A stretch of DNA of 64,000 nucleotides. It comes from Candidatus Binatia bacterium. GTDB taxonomy: Bacteria; Desulfobacterota; Binatia; UBA1149; CAITLU01. The first letter of the stretch is position 1, and each line of letters starts with the position of its first letter. The notes beneath the pieces were generated by a model. It was not told where the DNA came from, did no database searches, and saw only the letters and a list, made by a program, of their open reading frames with translations. The DNA lies in assembly GCA_036493895.1 (NCBI GenBank), contig DASXOZ010000053.1:142432-206431 (forward strand), written 5' to 3'. Shown one piece after another: positions 40,101 to 49,427 of this stretch. The translations under genes and the position numbers were made by a program.

Positions 40101-40655
40101 GGTCTCGCCGGCAGGTGCATAGCACTGGCCGCTGTCGCCCGGTGCGGCAATGAGAAGATCCTGGTTCGTGTCGGCCGCGTCGATGCAGGTGTCCACGCCG
40201 GCGCACTCGGTTGCCGTTGCCTTCGCGCTGCTGAGGCACTTGTCGGCGAGCGTTCCGTCGGTCTTGTACTTCGTGCGGATCTTGCAGTTCACCGAGCCGT
40301 CGGCAACGCTGGTGTAGATGCAAGGCCGCGCGCCGACGATCGCGCTGCGGCCGCAGCGCGAGTTCTTGTAGAACTTCTTGAGCGTGCCGAGGCAGGGCTT
40401 GCGCACGGACGTGAGCGAGGCCATCTGCGTCTTGATGCAGGCGGCAAAATCGGAGCGGGCGTGGCCGTCGCTGCCGTCATAGGTGGCGCAGGGACAGGCG
40501 GCGTCGATGGTGGTGCGCGCGTCGCGCAGTGCCTGCGCGTCGCCGGCGACGATCGGGTCGCTGCCGATCAGGCACGACGTCGGGCCCGCGACGGCTGCGG
40601 TCGGCGCAAGAAAAACAATCGACGCGGCAACGGCGCACCAGAACGATCGAAGCAT
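37194..40655 (-). CDS. Exported amidohydrolase with TSP3 repeats and a lamin-tail domain
   Basis: 1153 residues. After a signal peptide (1-23) comes a Cys-rich N-terminal domain (to about 165). An amidohydrolase-like TIM barrel follows to about 600: metal motif [11 protein letters not shown], a His in [10 protein letters not shown], and [12 protein letters not shown] with the conserved Asp. Three or more thrombospondin type 3 calcium-binding repeats lie next ([45 protein letters not shown]). Beta domains precede a lamin-tail (LTD) domain near residue 985 ([21 protein letters not shown]). Residues 530-570 contain the [13 protein letters not shown] segment usual at the end of amidohydrolases. 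It probably acts at the cell surface; the substrate is unknown. Confidence 0.88.
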   Translation of the reverse strand: MLRSFWCAVAASIVFLAPTAAVAGPTSCLIGSDPIVAGDAQALRDARTTIDAACPCATYDGSDGHARSDFAACIKTQMASLTSVRKPCLGTLKKFYKNSRCGRSAIVGARPCIYTSVADGSVNCKIRTKYKTDGTLADKCLSSAKATATECAGVDTCIDAADTNQDLLIAAPGDSGQCYAPAGETFCQQLAPLSSGTCEVTAGDAGRVILGDVLTPTTIYRGGQVVIDSQGIIVQAGCSAACAGSCATTASTATVISCPQAAISPGLVNTHDHLTFDQNSPYAATAERYEDRHEWRSGLHGHTLIPAAGGASGDEISWAELRGLMAGTTSIAGSGGQTGLLRNLDKATMEEGLARPAVDYDNFPLNDSSPPTFPPTPTCDQFTGAITPSDATFTAADSYEPHIAEGVDAYSENEFYCLSNSPNDIVQSKTAVIGGVGLTSVDLAVMEAEGSKLIWSPRSNIALYGDTAAAQVFARMGGTVALGTDWNVSGSMNMLRELECADQFNAGYLHHSFSNRDLWSMATTNSAAAAALDDAIGLLAPGYAADIAVFSEADHDGYRAVIDAQPQDVSLVLRSGKPLYGDAATIGAIPDTGSCDTVDVCGSSKQVCLTGEIGKTYSALQTSVGSVYPDFFCGTPQNEPTCIPSRGVSVNGSAVYDGNITGTDDDGDGYANATDNCPTIFNPARPVDNGVQPDTDGDGVGDACDPCPLDANTTTCSFNGNDRDSDGIPNATDNCPNVANADQADIDGDGKGDACDACPSYPNPGAIPCPAMTGFSPPLSYARQGDSDVPTFQTPLAVTMNGPVAQDTFVAIATSDPASLTIVGGGVTILSGQTSAQVHINGLAQSADVTLTATFGAANLVAHVRVIGTSETPVLVDLQPATTSVVQGGTRTFTVTLDIPASPGGSSVALSLTPADAGTIPPSVLVPADQFSATFDYDDANTETSAQIDATLGSMLSADLTIVAPGSATSLVINEIDYDNVGTDAAEFVEVFNPTSAPISLSGIALVLVNGGSNTEYDRFDLSPAGSLAASQYLVVGATSVVSSVPAGVETIDAGAVTSLIQNGAPDGVALIDAVHSTLIDALSYEGSMTMAQITGFPGTVSLVEGTALPVSVADSNTVNGSLSRLPDGSDTNDAATDWKFSSTPTPGAANVP

Positions 40656-40802
40656 GGCTAACCCCCCGGCTGCGGCCCCTCCGGCCGCGAAATCGAAGGT
40701 CGCATACTCGCCTGCCGCCGGGGCTCACGCAACAGCCTGGCGGGGCCTGCGCTCGAAGCGGCGGCGCGTATCGCCGGGTGGGCCGGCCAGCGCCGTGGTC
40801 TC

Positions 40803-41543
40803 TCAGCTGCCGGCGTTTCGTACCGCCCGAACGCTGAACGTGCTGACCTTCGGCGAAGCGAACGCACCACCGACCGAGAACGACACTGCGAACGCGTCGG
40901 CGGGAATGCTCGCCAGCGTCGTCGACGACCAGTACTGCAGGCCTTCGGTGCAGCTGCACTGGGACAACGTGCAGCTCGGGGCGCAATCATGATTGAAAAT
41001 CGACTTCACGGTCGAGCCGCTGGAAGCCGCATCGGCACTGTAGTCGACGATCGACTCGAGCTCGCGGACGTTCGGCAAGCGCCAGTCGTTGTGACCGGCG
41101 AAGTTGTCCGAGTTGAGCCCCGCGATCTTCTCGAAGGACTGAACCCAGGTGAGCGCCTGGGCAACGTCATGGACTCCGCCGGCGTGGCCGAGTTTCTCCC
41201 ACACCAGATTCGTTGAAGTGTCGGCAATGGTGCCGTCGCCGTTGGAGACGTAGTGAAGGTCGACACCGATTTGCAGCGCTCCGTCTTCACGCGGCGTCGA
41301 TTGGCACGAGATCGGCGTGCCGTCCGCCGTCCAGCAGGTCGTCTGCCCGGTAACCAGGGGATTGGCGTCGTCGCAGGTCAGCGTCACCTGTTGCCCGACC
41401 GAAAATTTGAGGACTTTGAGCGCATCCGACGCGGTGACGCTTCCACTCTTGTCGACGTCGCCGCAGTCGCCGGCACCGAGATGGGGCGATGCGACGAGGA
41501 TCAAAAGGGTGACAACCGCGGACAGGCCACAACGACGGCGCAT
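40803..41543 (-). CDS. Exported protein with dockerin-like and DUF1566 (Lcl C-terminal) domains
   Basis: 246 residues. A signal peptide (to about 23) is followed by a dockerin-like calcium loop (GDVDKSGSVTASDALKVLKF). A DUF1566 domain from about 90 contains GDGTIADTSTNLVWEKLG, HNDWRLPNVRELESIVDYS and a late WSSTTLASIPADAFAVSF. DUF1566 is common on bacterial surface proteins and resembles C-type-lectin folds; no enzyme activity is known to me. It is the next gene upstream of the amidohydrolase on the same strand (147 bases apart), so the two could be made together. Confidence 0.82.
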   Translation of the reverse strand: MRRRCGLSAVVTLLILVASPHLGAGDCGDVDKSGSVTASDALKVLKFSVGQQVTLTCDDANPLVTGQTTCWTADGTPISCQSTPREDGALQIGVDLHYVSNGDGTIADTSTNLVWEKLGHAGGVHDVAQALTWVQSFEKIAGLNSDNFAGHNDWRLPNVRELESIVDYSADAASSGSTVKSIFNHDCAPSCTLSQCSCTEGLQYWSSTTLASIPADAFAVSFSVGGAFASPKVSTFSVRAVRNAGS

Positions 41544-41671
41544 GGAATTCCTCCTCCTCCCCGATTACCCCGACCCGCAAGATGGGCGCGCGTGCGCGGG
41601 GGGAACAAGCGGGAGGCGTTTGGTGCGCCCCCCATGTTGCGGGAAATTCCACCGCTGCGGGGTTGTCTCCT

Positions 41672-43030
41672 CTAGAGGCCGCCCGAGCCCTTGCCTTCGA
41701 CGCACTCGGGCGCGTCGAAATGCGCCTGGTCCACGGTCGCCGGCGCAAGCGTCGGTGAGGACACGAAGCTCGGCGTCGTGAAATCGAACAGCTCGAGCAG
41801 CGGCCTCGCATTCGCGTCACGCGCCGTCAGTGCCGGCAGGTCGAAGCGGTTCTCGATGAAGCGCAGGATCGACGTGTGGTCGTAGACCTTGTGGCCGACA
41901 TAGTGAGGCCGCGCCCACGGGGAGACCGCGACGAACGGCACGCGGAATCCGTAGCGGTCGAACTGGCCGGGCTCGTCGGTCGCCGCCAGCATCGGCGGGA
42001 TGTCGTCGGGGATGCAGGCCGGCGGCGGCGCAACGTGGTCGTAGAAGCCGCCGTGCTCGTCATAGGTAAGAAACAGCGCCGAGCGGTCCCACTGCGGGCT
42101 CGTCATCAGCGCATCGACGACCTGCGCGACGTGCTGCTGCCCGAGCTGGATGTTGGCCGTGGGATGCTCGTCATCCTCGGTGTCCGAGCTCGCGATGAAC
42201 GTCGGATCGATGAACGCGACCTGGGGGAGGTTGCCGGCCGCGGCATCGACGAGGAACTGGCTCATCGGCGCGAGGTGGCTCGCGTCGCTGTTGCGCACGT
42301 ACGCGAACAGCGCCGCGAACGGAATCTCCTCGAAGTAGATCTTCCACGTAACCTGCGGCGTCGCCTCGTCCATCAGGTTGAAGATCGAGCGCTGGTCGTA
42401 GGCGGTGGCAGGATCGCACGGCTGCTGGCAGTCCTGCGGAAAATCGTTCGCGATGTGGCCGAACGAAGTGCCGGCCAGGAGGAAGAAGCGATTCGGGAAG
42501 GTCTGCGACAGCACCGAGCAGAAGTAGCGGTCGGCCATCGCGAAGGTGCTCGCGAGCGAGTAATAGAACGGGATGTCGGCGCTGTCGTGCCAGCCCATCG
42601 TGCGGCTTCCGGTGGGGTCGGCGCTGTTGACGTTCTGCGCGGTGAATCCGTCCATCTTCCCGTTGTCCCACTCCTTGTGGGAACCACTCCATGAGTGGTC
42701 GAGGTCGGCAACCTCGCAGTACAGGTCCTGGTGGAACGGAGCGATCGGCATCGTCGCATCGACGGGATTCGGATTGGGAGTCGTCGGTTCGGCCGCAGTC
42801 TTCGGCTGCCCTTCGCTGTGGAGCTGACCGAAGTAGTGATCGAAGGAGCGGTTCTCCTGCATCACGACGACGATGTGATCGATCGGGATCTGATCGCCGT
42901 GAATCTGCTTTCCCGGAGACTCGGACGGAAGCGCGCCGGCGGCGTACTTGCAGCGGGCGCCGGCAAGACCGGCCGTGGACGTGGCGAAGACGACGGCAAG
43001 CGTCGCGGCGAAAATGACGACAGGCTTCAT
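41672..43030 (-). CDS. Exported phosphoesterase, phospholipase C / AcpA family
   Basis: 452 residues with a signal peptide (to about 23). Phosphoesterase signatures are IDHIVVVMQENRSFDHYFG near the start and FLTYDEHGGFYDHVAPP in the C-terminal third, which hold metal and nucleophile residues. FFLLAGTSFGH and PFVAVSPWARPHYVGHKVYDHTSILRF follow the family order. Members include phospholipases C and AcpA acid phosphatase. The protein lacks the long C-terminal repeats of Pseudomonas PlcH. A phosphate-scavenging or lipid-hydrolysing role outside the cytoplasm is likely. Confidence 0.88.
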   Translation of the reverse strand: MKPVVIFAATLAVVFATSTAGLAGARCKYAAGALPSESPGKQIHGDQIPIDHIVVVMQENRSFDHYFGQLHSEGQPKTAAEPTTPNPNPVDATMPIAPFHQDLYCEVADLDHSWSGSHKEWDNGKMDGFTAQNVNSADPTGSRTMGWHDSADIPFYYSLASTFAMADRYFCSVLSQTFPNRFFLLAGTSFGHIANDFPQDCQQPCDPATAYDQRSIFNLMDEATPQVTWKIYFEEIPFAALFAYVRNSDASHLAPMSQFLVDAAAGNLPQVAFIDPTFIASSDTEDDEHPTANIQLGQQHVAQVVDALMTSPQWDRSALFLTYDEHGGFYDHVAPPPACIPDDIPPMLAATDEPGQFDRYGFRVPFVAVSPWARPHYVGHKVYDHTSILRFIENRFDLPALTARDANARPLLELFDFTTPSFVSSPTLAPATVDQAHFDAPECVEGKGSGGL

Positions 43031-43107
43031 GGCTCCTCCCTCACCCGCGGCGCCGGAGCCCGGCGTTCACTTCGGGTGATCGTGATGTGCGGCCCAGCAA
43101 CCGCCTT

Positions 43108-43152
43108 ACAAAATTGTTAGCTGGCCTTCGTCGTACCTGTCAACAACGTTGT
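43108..43152 (-). promoter_or_regulatory. Promoter with paired ACAAnnTTGT boxes upstream of the phosphoesterase gene
   Basis: On the minus strand a perfect -35 TTGACA (43143-43138) is followed by AACAAT (43118-43113, spacer 19) or TAACAA (spacer 18). Two ACAA-NN-TTGT boxes, 43108-43117 and 43143-43152, cover the -10 and abut the -35, 35 bases apart. That layout suggests repression by a dimeric regulator. I see no Pho-box repeat. Confidence 0.5.
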
Positions 43153-43247
43153 AAGTAAGTTCCCGGTTCAGACGCGATCCACGCGTGCGACCTCGCCGCT
43201 CGCTGAAGAACACCTAACTGACCGAACTCTCAGGGGAATTGAGGGAT

Positions 43248-43721
43248 CTACGACCGTGGGTTCCAGAGCAGCGGCGTCACGTCCGGCTCCACCCATCCAA
43301 GGCGGGCCGGGACCGACATCAGCCTTTCGCGAGACCAGTACTGCAGCGGGAGGTCTTTTGCCCCGAAGCGTTCGATCAGATCGGCCGCAAGCTCGTCGAG
43401 GCCGCGGGCACGGTCGGCCGACGCCAGGAACGTCGCGATGCGCCAGACGTAGAACCGCGTGATCGACTCGTGGTAGCCGCCGGTTTCGGTATTGGCGACG
43501 CCGTGACTTTCGTTGAGGGCGCGGATGCGGGCGCGAAGCAGCGCGAGCGCTTCGTCGGCGCCGTGATGCGCGACGTGCCACAGTCCGACGCGAAGGTGCG
43601 CGTGATGGGTCCAGCACGTTTTCGGCAACGTGAGCGCGACGAACGCAGCCGCGATTTCTTCGACGCTCCCGCCGCCGGCGGCAACCCGCGAAGCGACCAG
43701 CGTCCCCTCCCCTGCGCTCAT
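43248..43721 (-). CDS. Conserved small protein coupled to the RND pump, unknown function
   Basis: 157 residues. It contains TCWTHHAHLRVGLWHVAHHG, IRALNESHGVANTETGGYHESITRFYV, and a C-terminal YWSRERLMSVPARLGWVEPD. The WTHHAHL and GYHESIT motifs look like metal-binding or structural His clusters, and I recall similar proteins without an assigned role. The start overlaps the RND stop (ATGA), which indicates translational coupling and argues for a link with the pump. A longer upstream reading of the frame lies inside the RND gene and is not used. Confidence 0.75.
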   Translation of the reverse strand: MSAGEGTLVASRVAAGGGSVEEIAAAFVALTLPKTCWTHHAHLRVGLWHVAHHGADEALALLRARIRALNESHGVANTETGGYHESITRFYVWRIATFLASADRARGLDELAADLIERFGAKDLPLQYWSRERLMSVPARLGWVEPDVTPLLWNPRS

Positions 43722-46700
43722 GGCACCACCGGCACCGCCGTGCGTCGCGACGAAGACCAGCGCTCCAGGTACAGGTAAACCACCGGCGTGATGTAGAGCG
43801 TCAGCACCTGGGAGACGATGAGCCCGCCGACCACGGCGACGCCGAGCGGCTGGCGCAGCTCGGCGCCGGAGCCGATGCCGAGCGCGATCGGCAAGGTGCC
43901 GAACATCGCCGCCATCGTCGTCATCATGATCGGGCGGAAGCGCAGCAGGCACGCCGCGCGGATCGCACCGAACGCATCCTGTCCTTCGGCGCGCGCCGAG
44001 ATTGCGAAGTCCACCATCATGATCGCGTTCTTCTTGACGATGCCGATCAGCATGATGACGCCGACGAATGCGATGACGCTCAGGTCCATGCCCATCACCC
44101 GCAGCGCGACGACGGCGCCGATGCCGGCCGACGGCAGTCCCGAAAGAATCGTGATCGGATGGATGAAGCTCTCGTAGAGCATCCCGAGAATGATGTAGAT
44201 GACGATGATCGCCAGCACGATCAGCGTGCCCTGTCCCCTGGCCGAGTCCTCGAATACCTGCGCCGAGCCCGCGAAACCGCCGGTAATCGTCTCCGGAATC
44301 TCCAGGCGCCGCGAGATCTGGTCGATCCCCGTGACCGCGTCGCTAAGAGCCGCGCCGCCGGCAAGATCGAACGAGATCGTCACCGCGGGCATCTGGCCCT
44401 GGTGATTGACCGACAGCGGGCCGATTGCGCGCTGCACCGTCGCCAGCGACGACAGCGAGATCGAGGTCGGCCCCTCGCCCTTGATCGGGGTGTTCTCGAT
44501 GTCCTCGGGAGTCGGATCGCGGCCGACAGTGCGCTCGAGGATTACCGCGTACTGGTTGGACGGAGTGAACAGCGTCGCGATCTGCGCGTCGCCGAATGAC
44601 GCGTACAGCGCGCGGCGCACGTCGTCGTCGGTGACTCCGAGCGAGGCGGCCTTGGCGCGGTCGATGTCGACGATGGCCTTGAGGCTCTTGAGCTGAAGGT
44701 CGGAGGTCACGTCGCGAAAGCGTGGGTCGGCCGCCATCGCTTCCTGCATCTTTTCCGACCACACCGAAAGCTGCGGGAAATCGGACGACTGAAGGGTGTA
44801 CTGGTACAGGCTCTTGGTCAGCCGCGTTCCGACCGACAGGTTCTGTACCGGCTGAAGAAAGATGTTGAGGCCCTCGACCTCGCGCGTGGCTGCGCGGATG
44901 CGACCCATGACCGTGAAGATCGAGTCGCGCTGGTCGGCGGGCTTCAGGCTCATGAACATGCGGGCGGCGTTGGTCGCACCGCGGCCTCCGCCGATGCCGA
45001 AGAAGATGGAGTCGACGGCGGGGTCGGCGTTGACGATGTCGCTGACGCGCTGGAGCTTGGCGACCATCGCGTCGAACGAAACGTCCTGGGCCGCCTCGGC
45101 CTGCCCGAAGATGAAGCCGATGTCTTCGAGCGGGAAAAAGCCCTTCGGGACCGTCATGAAAGACCAGACGCTGGCGCCCAGCGTCAGGAACGTCACCCCG
45201 AGCATGATGCGCCGGTGGTGAAGCGTCCAGTCGAGAGTGCGCGCGTAAAAGCGCGTGAGCGCCTGGAAGCTGCCGACCGACGCAGCCGCGTGGCCGTGCG
45301 CGGAGTCCTCCGGCGCCGACTTCAGCACGCGACTGCACATCATCGGCGTCAGCGTCAGCGCGACGAACGCCGAGATCAGGATCGCCATGCTGATCGTGAC
45401 GGCGAACTCGTGGAAGATGCGCCCGACCACGCCGCCCATGAACAGGATCGGGATGAACACGGCGACCAGCGAGAACGTGATCGAAAGGATCGTGAACTGG
45501 ATTTCGCGGGCACCGCGCAGCGAGGCTTCCATCGCCGAAAGGCCGCCTTCCATGTGACGCACGACGTTCTCGAGCATCACGATCGCGTCGTCGACGACGA
45601 AGCCGACGCAAAGCGTCAGCGCGAGCAGCGAGACGTTGTTGATGCTGAACTGCAGCCAAGCCATGCCGGCCCAGGTGCCGACGATGCAGAGCGGCACGGC
45701 GATCGCGGAGATCAGCGTCGCGCGCAGGTCGCGCAGGAACGCGTAGATCACCAGGACCACCAGGCCGATCGTCAGCAGCAGCGTGCGCTCGACGTCGTGC
45801 ACCGCGTGCTCGATCGAGACCGAGCGGTCGAGCAGGCTGGTCATCTTGATCGAGGCCGGCACCTCGCCTCGCACGCGTTCGAGCAGGTCCTGCACCTCGC
45901 GCACGACGGCGATCGTGTTGGCGTCCGGCTGGCGCTGGATCGCGATCACGATGGCGGGCAGCCCGTTCATGCGGCCGATCGAGCGGTCGTCCTCGACCGA
46001 ATCCGTCACGACCGCGACGTCGCGGAGCCTGAGCGGCGCGCCGTTTCTCCACGCCACGATGATGTCGGAGAAGGTCGCCGCGTCTTTCGGCGAGTCGCTG
46101 ATGTCGATGTTGAAGGCCTGCTTGTGCCCGCTGATCAGCCCCACCGGAGCATTGGACGCAGCGGCCGCGATCGCGCTCCTCAGCTCGTCGTAACTGAGCC
46201 CCATCGACAGCAGTCGATTGGCGTCGGCGCGGATGCGCACCGCGTACTTCTGGGTTCCGAAGATGATGACCTGTGCGACACCCGACAGTGTGGAGATGCG
46301 CTCGGCCAGGATCGTGTCGGCAATCTCGTTGACCGCGGAGAGCGGCAGCGTGTCGGACGAAAGCGCGACGAAATAGACCGGCTGGTCGGCAGGATTGACC
46401 TTCTGGAACGAAGGCGGCGACGTCATCTGCGGCGGCAGGCGCCGAAGTGTCGCCGAGATCGCGGACTGCACGTCGAGGGCGGCGCCGTCCAGGCTGCGGT
46501 CGAGGTCGAACTGGATCGTGATGTCGGTGCGGCCGATGAAGCTCGTCGACGTCATCGACGTGATCCCGGCGATCGTCGAGAACTGGCGCTCCAGCGGCGT
46601 GGCGATCGCCGATGCCATCGTCTCGGGGCTGGCGCCGGACAGCGTGGCGCTCACCTGGATGGTCGGGAAGTCGACCTTCGGCAGCGCACTCACCGCAAGG

Positions 46701-46792
46701 GTGCGGTAGCCGGCAAGCCCGCCGACCAGCACCGCCGCCATCAGCAGGATCGTGAAGACGGGGCGCCGGATGCAGAAATCCGACAGCGTCAT
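43718..46792 (-). CDS. RND efflux permease, HAE1/MdtBC-like
   Basis: 1024 residues. It has the two six-helix halves with large periplasmic loops and the start TLSDFCIRRPVFTILLMAAVLVGGLAGYRTL. The proton-relay acidic pair lies in CVGFVVDDAIVMLENVVRH. SALPKVDFPTIQVSA and PKGFFPLEDIGFIFGQAEA are further conserved landmarks. It exports hydrophobic compounds using the proton gradient. It needs the adaptor encoded just upstream (ATGA overlap) and an outer-membrane channel, which is not in the window. Confidence 0.93.
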   Translation of the reverse strand: MTLSDFCIRRPVFTILLMAAVLVGGLAGYRTLAVSALPKVDFPTIQVSATLSGASPETMASAIATPLERQFSTIAGITSMTSTSFIGRTDITIQFDLDRSLDGAALDVQSAISATLRRLPPQMTSPPSFQKVNPADQPVYFVALSSDTLPLSAVNEIADTILAERISTLSGVAQVIIFGTQKYAVRIRADANRLLSMGLSYDELRSAIAAAASNAPVGLISGHKQAFNIDISDSPKDAATFSDIIVAWRNGAPLRLRDVAVVTDSVEDDRSIGRMNGLPAIVIAIQRQPDANTIAVVREVQDLLERVRGEVPASIKMTSLLDRSVSIEHAVHDVERTLLLTIGLVVLVIYAFLRDLRATLISAIAVPLCIVGTWAGMAWLQFSINNVSLLALTLCVGFVVDDAIVMLENVVRHMEGGLSAMEASLRGAREIQFTILSITFSLVAVFIPILFMGGVVGRIFHEFAVTISMAILISAFVALTLTPMMCSRVLKSAPEDSAHGHAAASVGSFQALTRFYARTLDWTLHHRRIMLGVTFLTLGASVWSFMTVPKGFFPLEDIGFIFGQAEAAQDVSFDAMVAKLQRVSDIVNADPAVDSIFFGIGGGRGATNAARMFMSLKPADQRDSIFTVMGRIRAATREVEGLNIFLQPVQNLSVGTRLTKSLYQYTLQSSDFPQLSVWSEKMQEAMAADPRFRDVTSDLQLKSLKAIVDIDRAKAASLGVTDDDVRRALYASFGDAQIATLFTPSNQYAVILERTVGRDPTPEDIENTPIKGEGPTSISLSSLATVQRAIGPLSVNHQGQMPAVTISFDLAGGAALSDAVTGIDQISRRLEIPETITGGFAGSAQVFEDSARGQGTLIVLAIIVIYIILGMLYESFIHPITILSGLPSAGIGAVVALRVMGMDLSVIAFVGVIMLIGIVKKNAIMMVDFAISARAEGQDAFGAIRAACLLRFRPIMMTTMAAMFGTLPIALGIGSGAELRQPLGVAVVGGLIVSQVLTLYITPVVYLYLERWSSSRRTAVPVVP

Positions 46793-47964
46793 TTCGCCGA
46801 AGACTCCGTCGCCGGTGCGGCAGCACCAGGGGCCGCGGCACCGGGCACCGCAGCAGGCTTTGGAACCGCCACTTCGACGGGGCTGCCTTCCGAAAGCGAC
46901 AGCATGCCGTCGGTCGCGACGTCCTCGCCTCCGGAAAGGCCGTCGGTGACGACGGCGGTGCCTTCGCTGTAGCGGCGCACCTTGACCGGCTTTCGCGTGG
47001 CCTTGCTGTCGACGATCGCGAACACGAAGTCCCCGCTCGGGCCGTGCTGCACCGAGATCTCGGGAACCGCCACGACGCCGGCGTCCTCGCCGAGGCTCAG
47101 CATCACCTCGACGATCATCCCGGGCCACAGCGCTTCGTTCGTATTGGCGAACTCGGCGCGGCCTTCGAACGTCGCCGTCGACCGGTTGATGTTGTTGTCG
47201 ACGAAGTTGACGTGGCCCTTCTCGGCAAGCTCGACGCCGTCACGGATCACCGTGGTCGCGACGTTCCCCTTCGACATCTGGTCGCGCAGGGGCTCGAGCG
47301 CCTGCTGCGGCAAGCCGAACTCGACGCGGATCGGAGCGACCTGGTTGAGGACGACCAGCGGCTGGCCGAGGTCGTTGGCCTTGACGATGTTACCGACGGT
47401 GGCCGTGATGGCACCGGCGCGGCCATCGATCGGCGCAGCGATCTTGGTGTAGCCGACCAGCACTTTCGTCCTTTCGATGTCGGCATCCGTCGCGTTCATG
47501 CGCGCGCTGGCCGTTTCGAAATCGGCGCGCGTCTTGTCGAGCTCGGCCGTCGACTCGAAGCCGCCGGCGGCAAGCTCGCGGGCCCTTTCGAACTGGCGCT
47601 TGGTGTTGTTGATCTCGGCCTCGTTGGTGTCGCGGGTGGCCTCGAGGCGGCGAAGGTCGGCCAAAAGGGCGCGGTCGTCCAGCGTGAACAGCAGCTGGCC
47701 GACATGCACCATGTCGCCTTCCTTGAAGTGCACCTCCATCACCTGGGAATCCACCCGCGCGTGCACCTCGACCGTCTGGTTGGCCATCACGAGGCCAGGT
47801 GCGCGCACGATGAACGGAACCGAACGCCGTTCGGCGCGCACGACGCGCACGAGCACCGGCGGGCGAATCGGCGCAGCCGCCGTCTGCGGAGCACGCGAGC
47901 GCTCGTAGAGGTACACGGCCGCAGCGAGGGCGGCGACGACGGCGAGGATTCGGGACCAGCGCAT
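46789..47964 (-). CDS. RND periplasmic adaptor (membrane fusion protein)
   Basis: 391 residues. After one N-terminal TM segment (SRILAVVAALAAAVYLYERS) come a lipoyl-like half domain (VHARVDSQVMEVHFKEGDMVHVGQLLFTLDDR), a coiled-coil hairpin, the second lipoyl half (TKIAAPIDGRAGAITATVGNIV) and beta-barrel/MP domains. An Ala/Pro-rich tail ends the protein. The start is the ATG at 47964, and upstream extension is not conserved. It pairs with the RND permease as in MdtA. Confidence 0.92.
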   Translation of the reverse strand: MRWSRILAVVAALAAAVYLYERSRAPQTAAAPIRPPVLVRVVRAERRSVPFIVRAPGLVMANQTVEVHARVDSQVMEVHFKEGDMVHVGQLLFTLDDRALLADLRRLEATRDTNEAEINNTKRQFERARELAAGGFESTAELDKTRADFETASARMNATDADIERTKVLVGYTKIAAPIDGRAGAITATVGNIVKANDLGQPLVVLNQVAPIRVEFGLPQQALEPLRDQMSKGNVATTVIRDGVELAEKGHVNFVDNNINRSTATFEGRAEFANTNEALWPGMIVEVMLSLGEDAGVVAVPEISVQHGPSGDFVFAIVDSKATRKPVKVRRYSEGTAVVTDGLSGGEDVATDGMLSLSEGSPVEVAVPKPAAVPGAAAPGAAAPATESSAK

Positions 47965-48008
47965 GGAAGTTCTTCGTGCCTTTGGTTCTGTCGGCGGCTT
48001 CGTGCCGC

Positions 48009-49289
48009 TCAGTCGTCGCGAACCAGCCTCAGGCGCTCGGGCTCGGCGGTAGCGAGGTAGGAAAACTGCTGACGGAAAGCCTCCGGAGTAAGACCTGCCG
48101 TCCTGGCCAGTCGCGCAAGGTCGTTGGCATCGCTGAAATCTTCGCGCCTGAGGCGGATCATGTAGCGATGCGCGATCGCGTAGCGCGCCGAGCTGACGTC
48201 GACCAGGCGCACGCGCGCGCGGCCGGTCGTCGGATCGAGCATCGACGCGAACGGCACCGCGACGAAATTTCCACCCTGCATCGAAACCATCGCGGCATTG
48301 CCTCCGTCGAGCAGGAAGCGCGAAGCGCAATAGCCGAGGTCGCGGGTGTATTCCATGTCGTAAGGAATCGGATCGGCGCAGCGCAGCTCGTAACCGATGT
48401 CCTTCGAGACGATCGTGATCTTGACGCCGAGGTCGGCCAGGCGCTTGCGCACCGCTTTCTGCAGCACGTGCCCGATGTCGATCTCGGCGATGCGAACGTG
48501 CCCGTGCTCGTCGCGCTCGGCGTCGTCCACCTGTTCGAGATCCTCGTGGCGCACGCTGAGGACGACGCCTTCGGCGATCACCGCGACACCGTCGCGGCGG
48601 CCGTCGGCCATGCGCTTGAGGATCGCGCCGGCAAGGGTGTCGACGAGCACCGACAACGGAAAGGTTCCGGTCCCGAACTCTTCGGGAATCAGCGCCAGCG
48701 TCGTGCCCGCCGCCTTGCCGATCCCGAGCGCCAGATGCCCGGCCTTGCGGCCCATCGCGACGACGAAATACCAGCGGTGCGTCGTGAACGCGTCGACCAT
48801 CAGGTTCTTGACCAACTCGGCGCCGATCGCGCGTGCGGTCTGGAAACCGAACGTGTCGATGTCGGCAGGAAGGTCGAGGTCGTTGTCGATCGTCTTGGGC
48901 ACGTGCGCGACGCGAATGCGCCCGGCGGCCGTCTCCTCCAGCTTGAGCGCCGAGAACGCCGTGTCGTCGCCACCGATCGTCAGCAGCTTGTCGACGCCGA
49001 GCGAGAGCAGCGACTTCACCGTCGTCTCCAGCAGCGCGGGGTCCTTGGTCGGGTTCGCGCGCGAGATCCCGAGGATCGACCCGCCGCGGAAGTGGATGCG
49101 GCTGACATTCTGGATGTCCAGGTCGACGACCGACGAGGTAGCGCCGGCCATGAGGTGCTCGAAGCCGTCGCGGACGCCGACGACGGGGACATCCGACAGG
49201 CGGGCGCGGATCGTCGCCGCCCCGATCACGCAGTTGATGCCGGGAGCCGGACCTCCGCCGACGAGGATTGCCATCTTGCCGCTAGTCAT
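48009..49289 (-). CDS. pfp: 6-phosphofructokinase, pyrophosphate-dependent type
   Basis: 426 residues. The nucleotide region reads GGGPAPGIN rather than the ATP-type GGDxPGLN. GGDDT (106-110) has Asp109 where ATP-PFKs have Gly, and PKTIDND (131-137) has Lys132 where ATP enzymes have Gly. These substitutions are the known determinants of PPi use. It should interconvert fructose-6-phosphate and fructose-1,6-bisphosphate with PPi/Pi. The N-terminal GGRD-like region and length (about 420) fit the long bacterial PFP clade. It is encoded on the minus strand, 44 bases upstream of the adaptor gene, but is likely independent. Confidence 0.88.
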   Translation of the reverse strand: MTSGKMAILVGGGPAPGINCVIGAATIRARLSDVPVVGVRDGFEHLMAGATSSVVDLDIQNVSRIHFRGGSILGISRANPTKDPALLETTVKSLLSLGVDKLLTIGGDDTAFSALKLEETAAGRIRVAHVPKTIDNDLDLPADIDTFGFQTARAIGAELVKNLMVDAFTTHRWYFVVAMGRKAGHLALGIGKAAGTTLALIPEEFGTGTFPLSVLVDTLAGAILKRMADGRRDGVAVIAEGVVLSVRHEDLEQVDDAERDEHGHVRIAEIDIGHVLQKAVRKRLADLGVKITIVSKDIGYELRCADPIPYDMEYTRDLGYCASRFLLDGGNAAMVSMQGGNFVAVPFASMLDPTTGRARVRLVDVSSARYAIAHRYMIRLRREDFSDANDLARLARTAGLTPEAFRQQFSYLATAEPERLRLVRDD

Positions 49290-49427
49290 GATTGCCGCCG
49301 GAACGGGCCATTATTGCGCCCCGAAGTGCGGTCGCAAACGCGAACCGCGAAACGCATTGAACGGCGAGATCCAGTCGCCTCAACGCGAGGTGTCCGGCCC
49401 GAACGACCGTCGATGTCGCGAGGAAAG

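Noticed and set aside
45215..46972. 585-codon plus-strand frame across the RND gene
   Set aside because: Same shadow effect; the RND permease on the minus strand is unambiguous.
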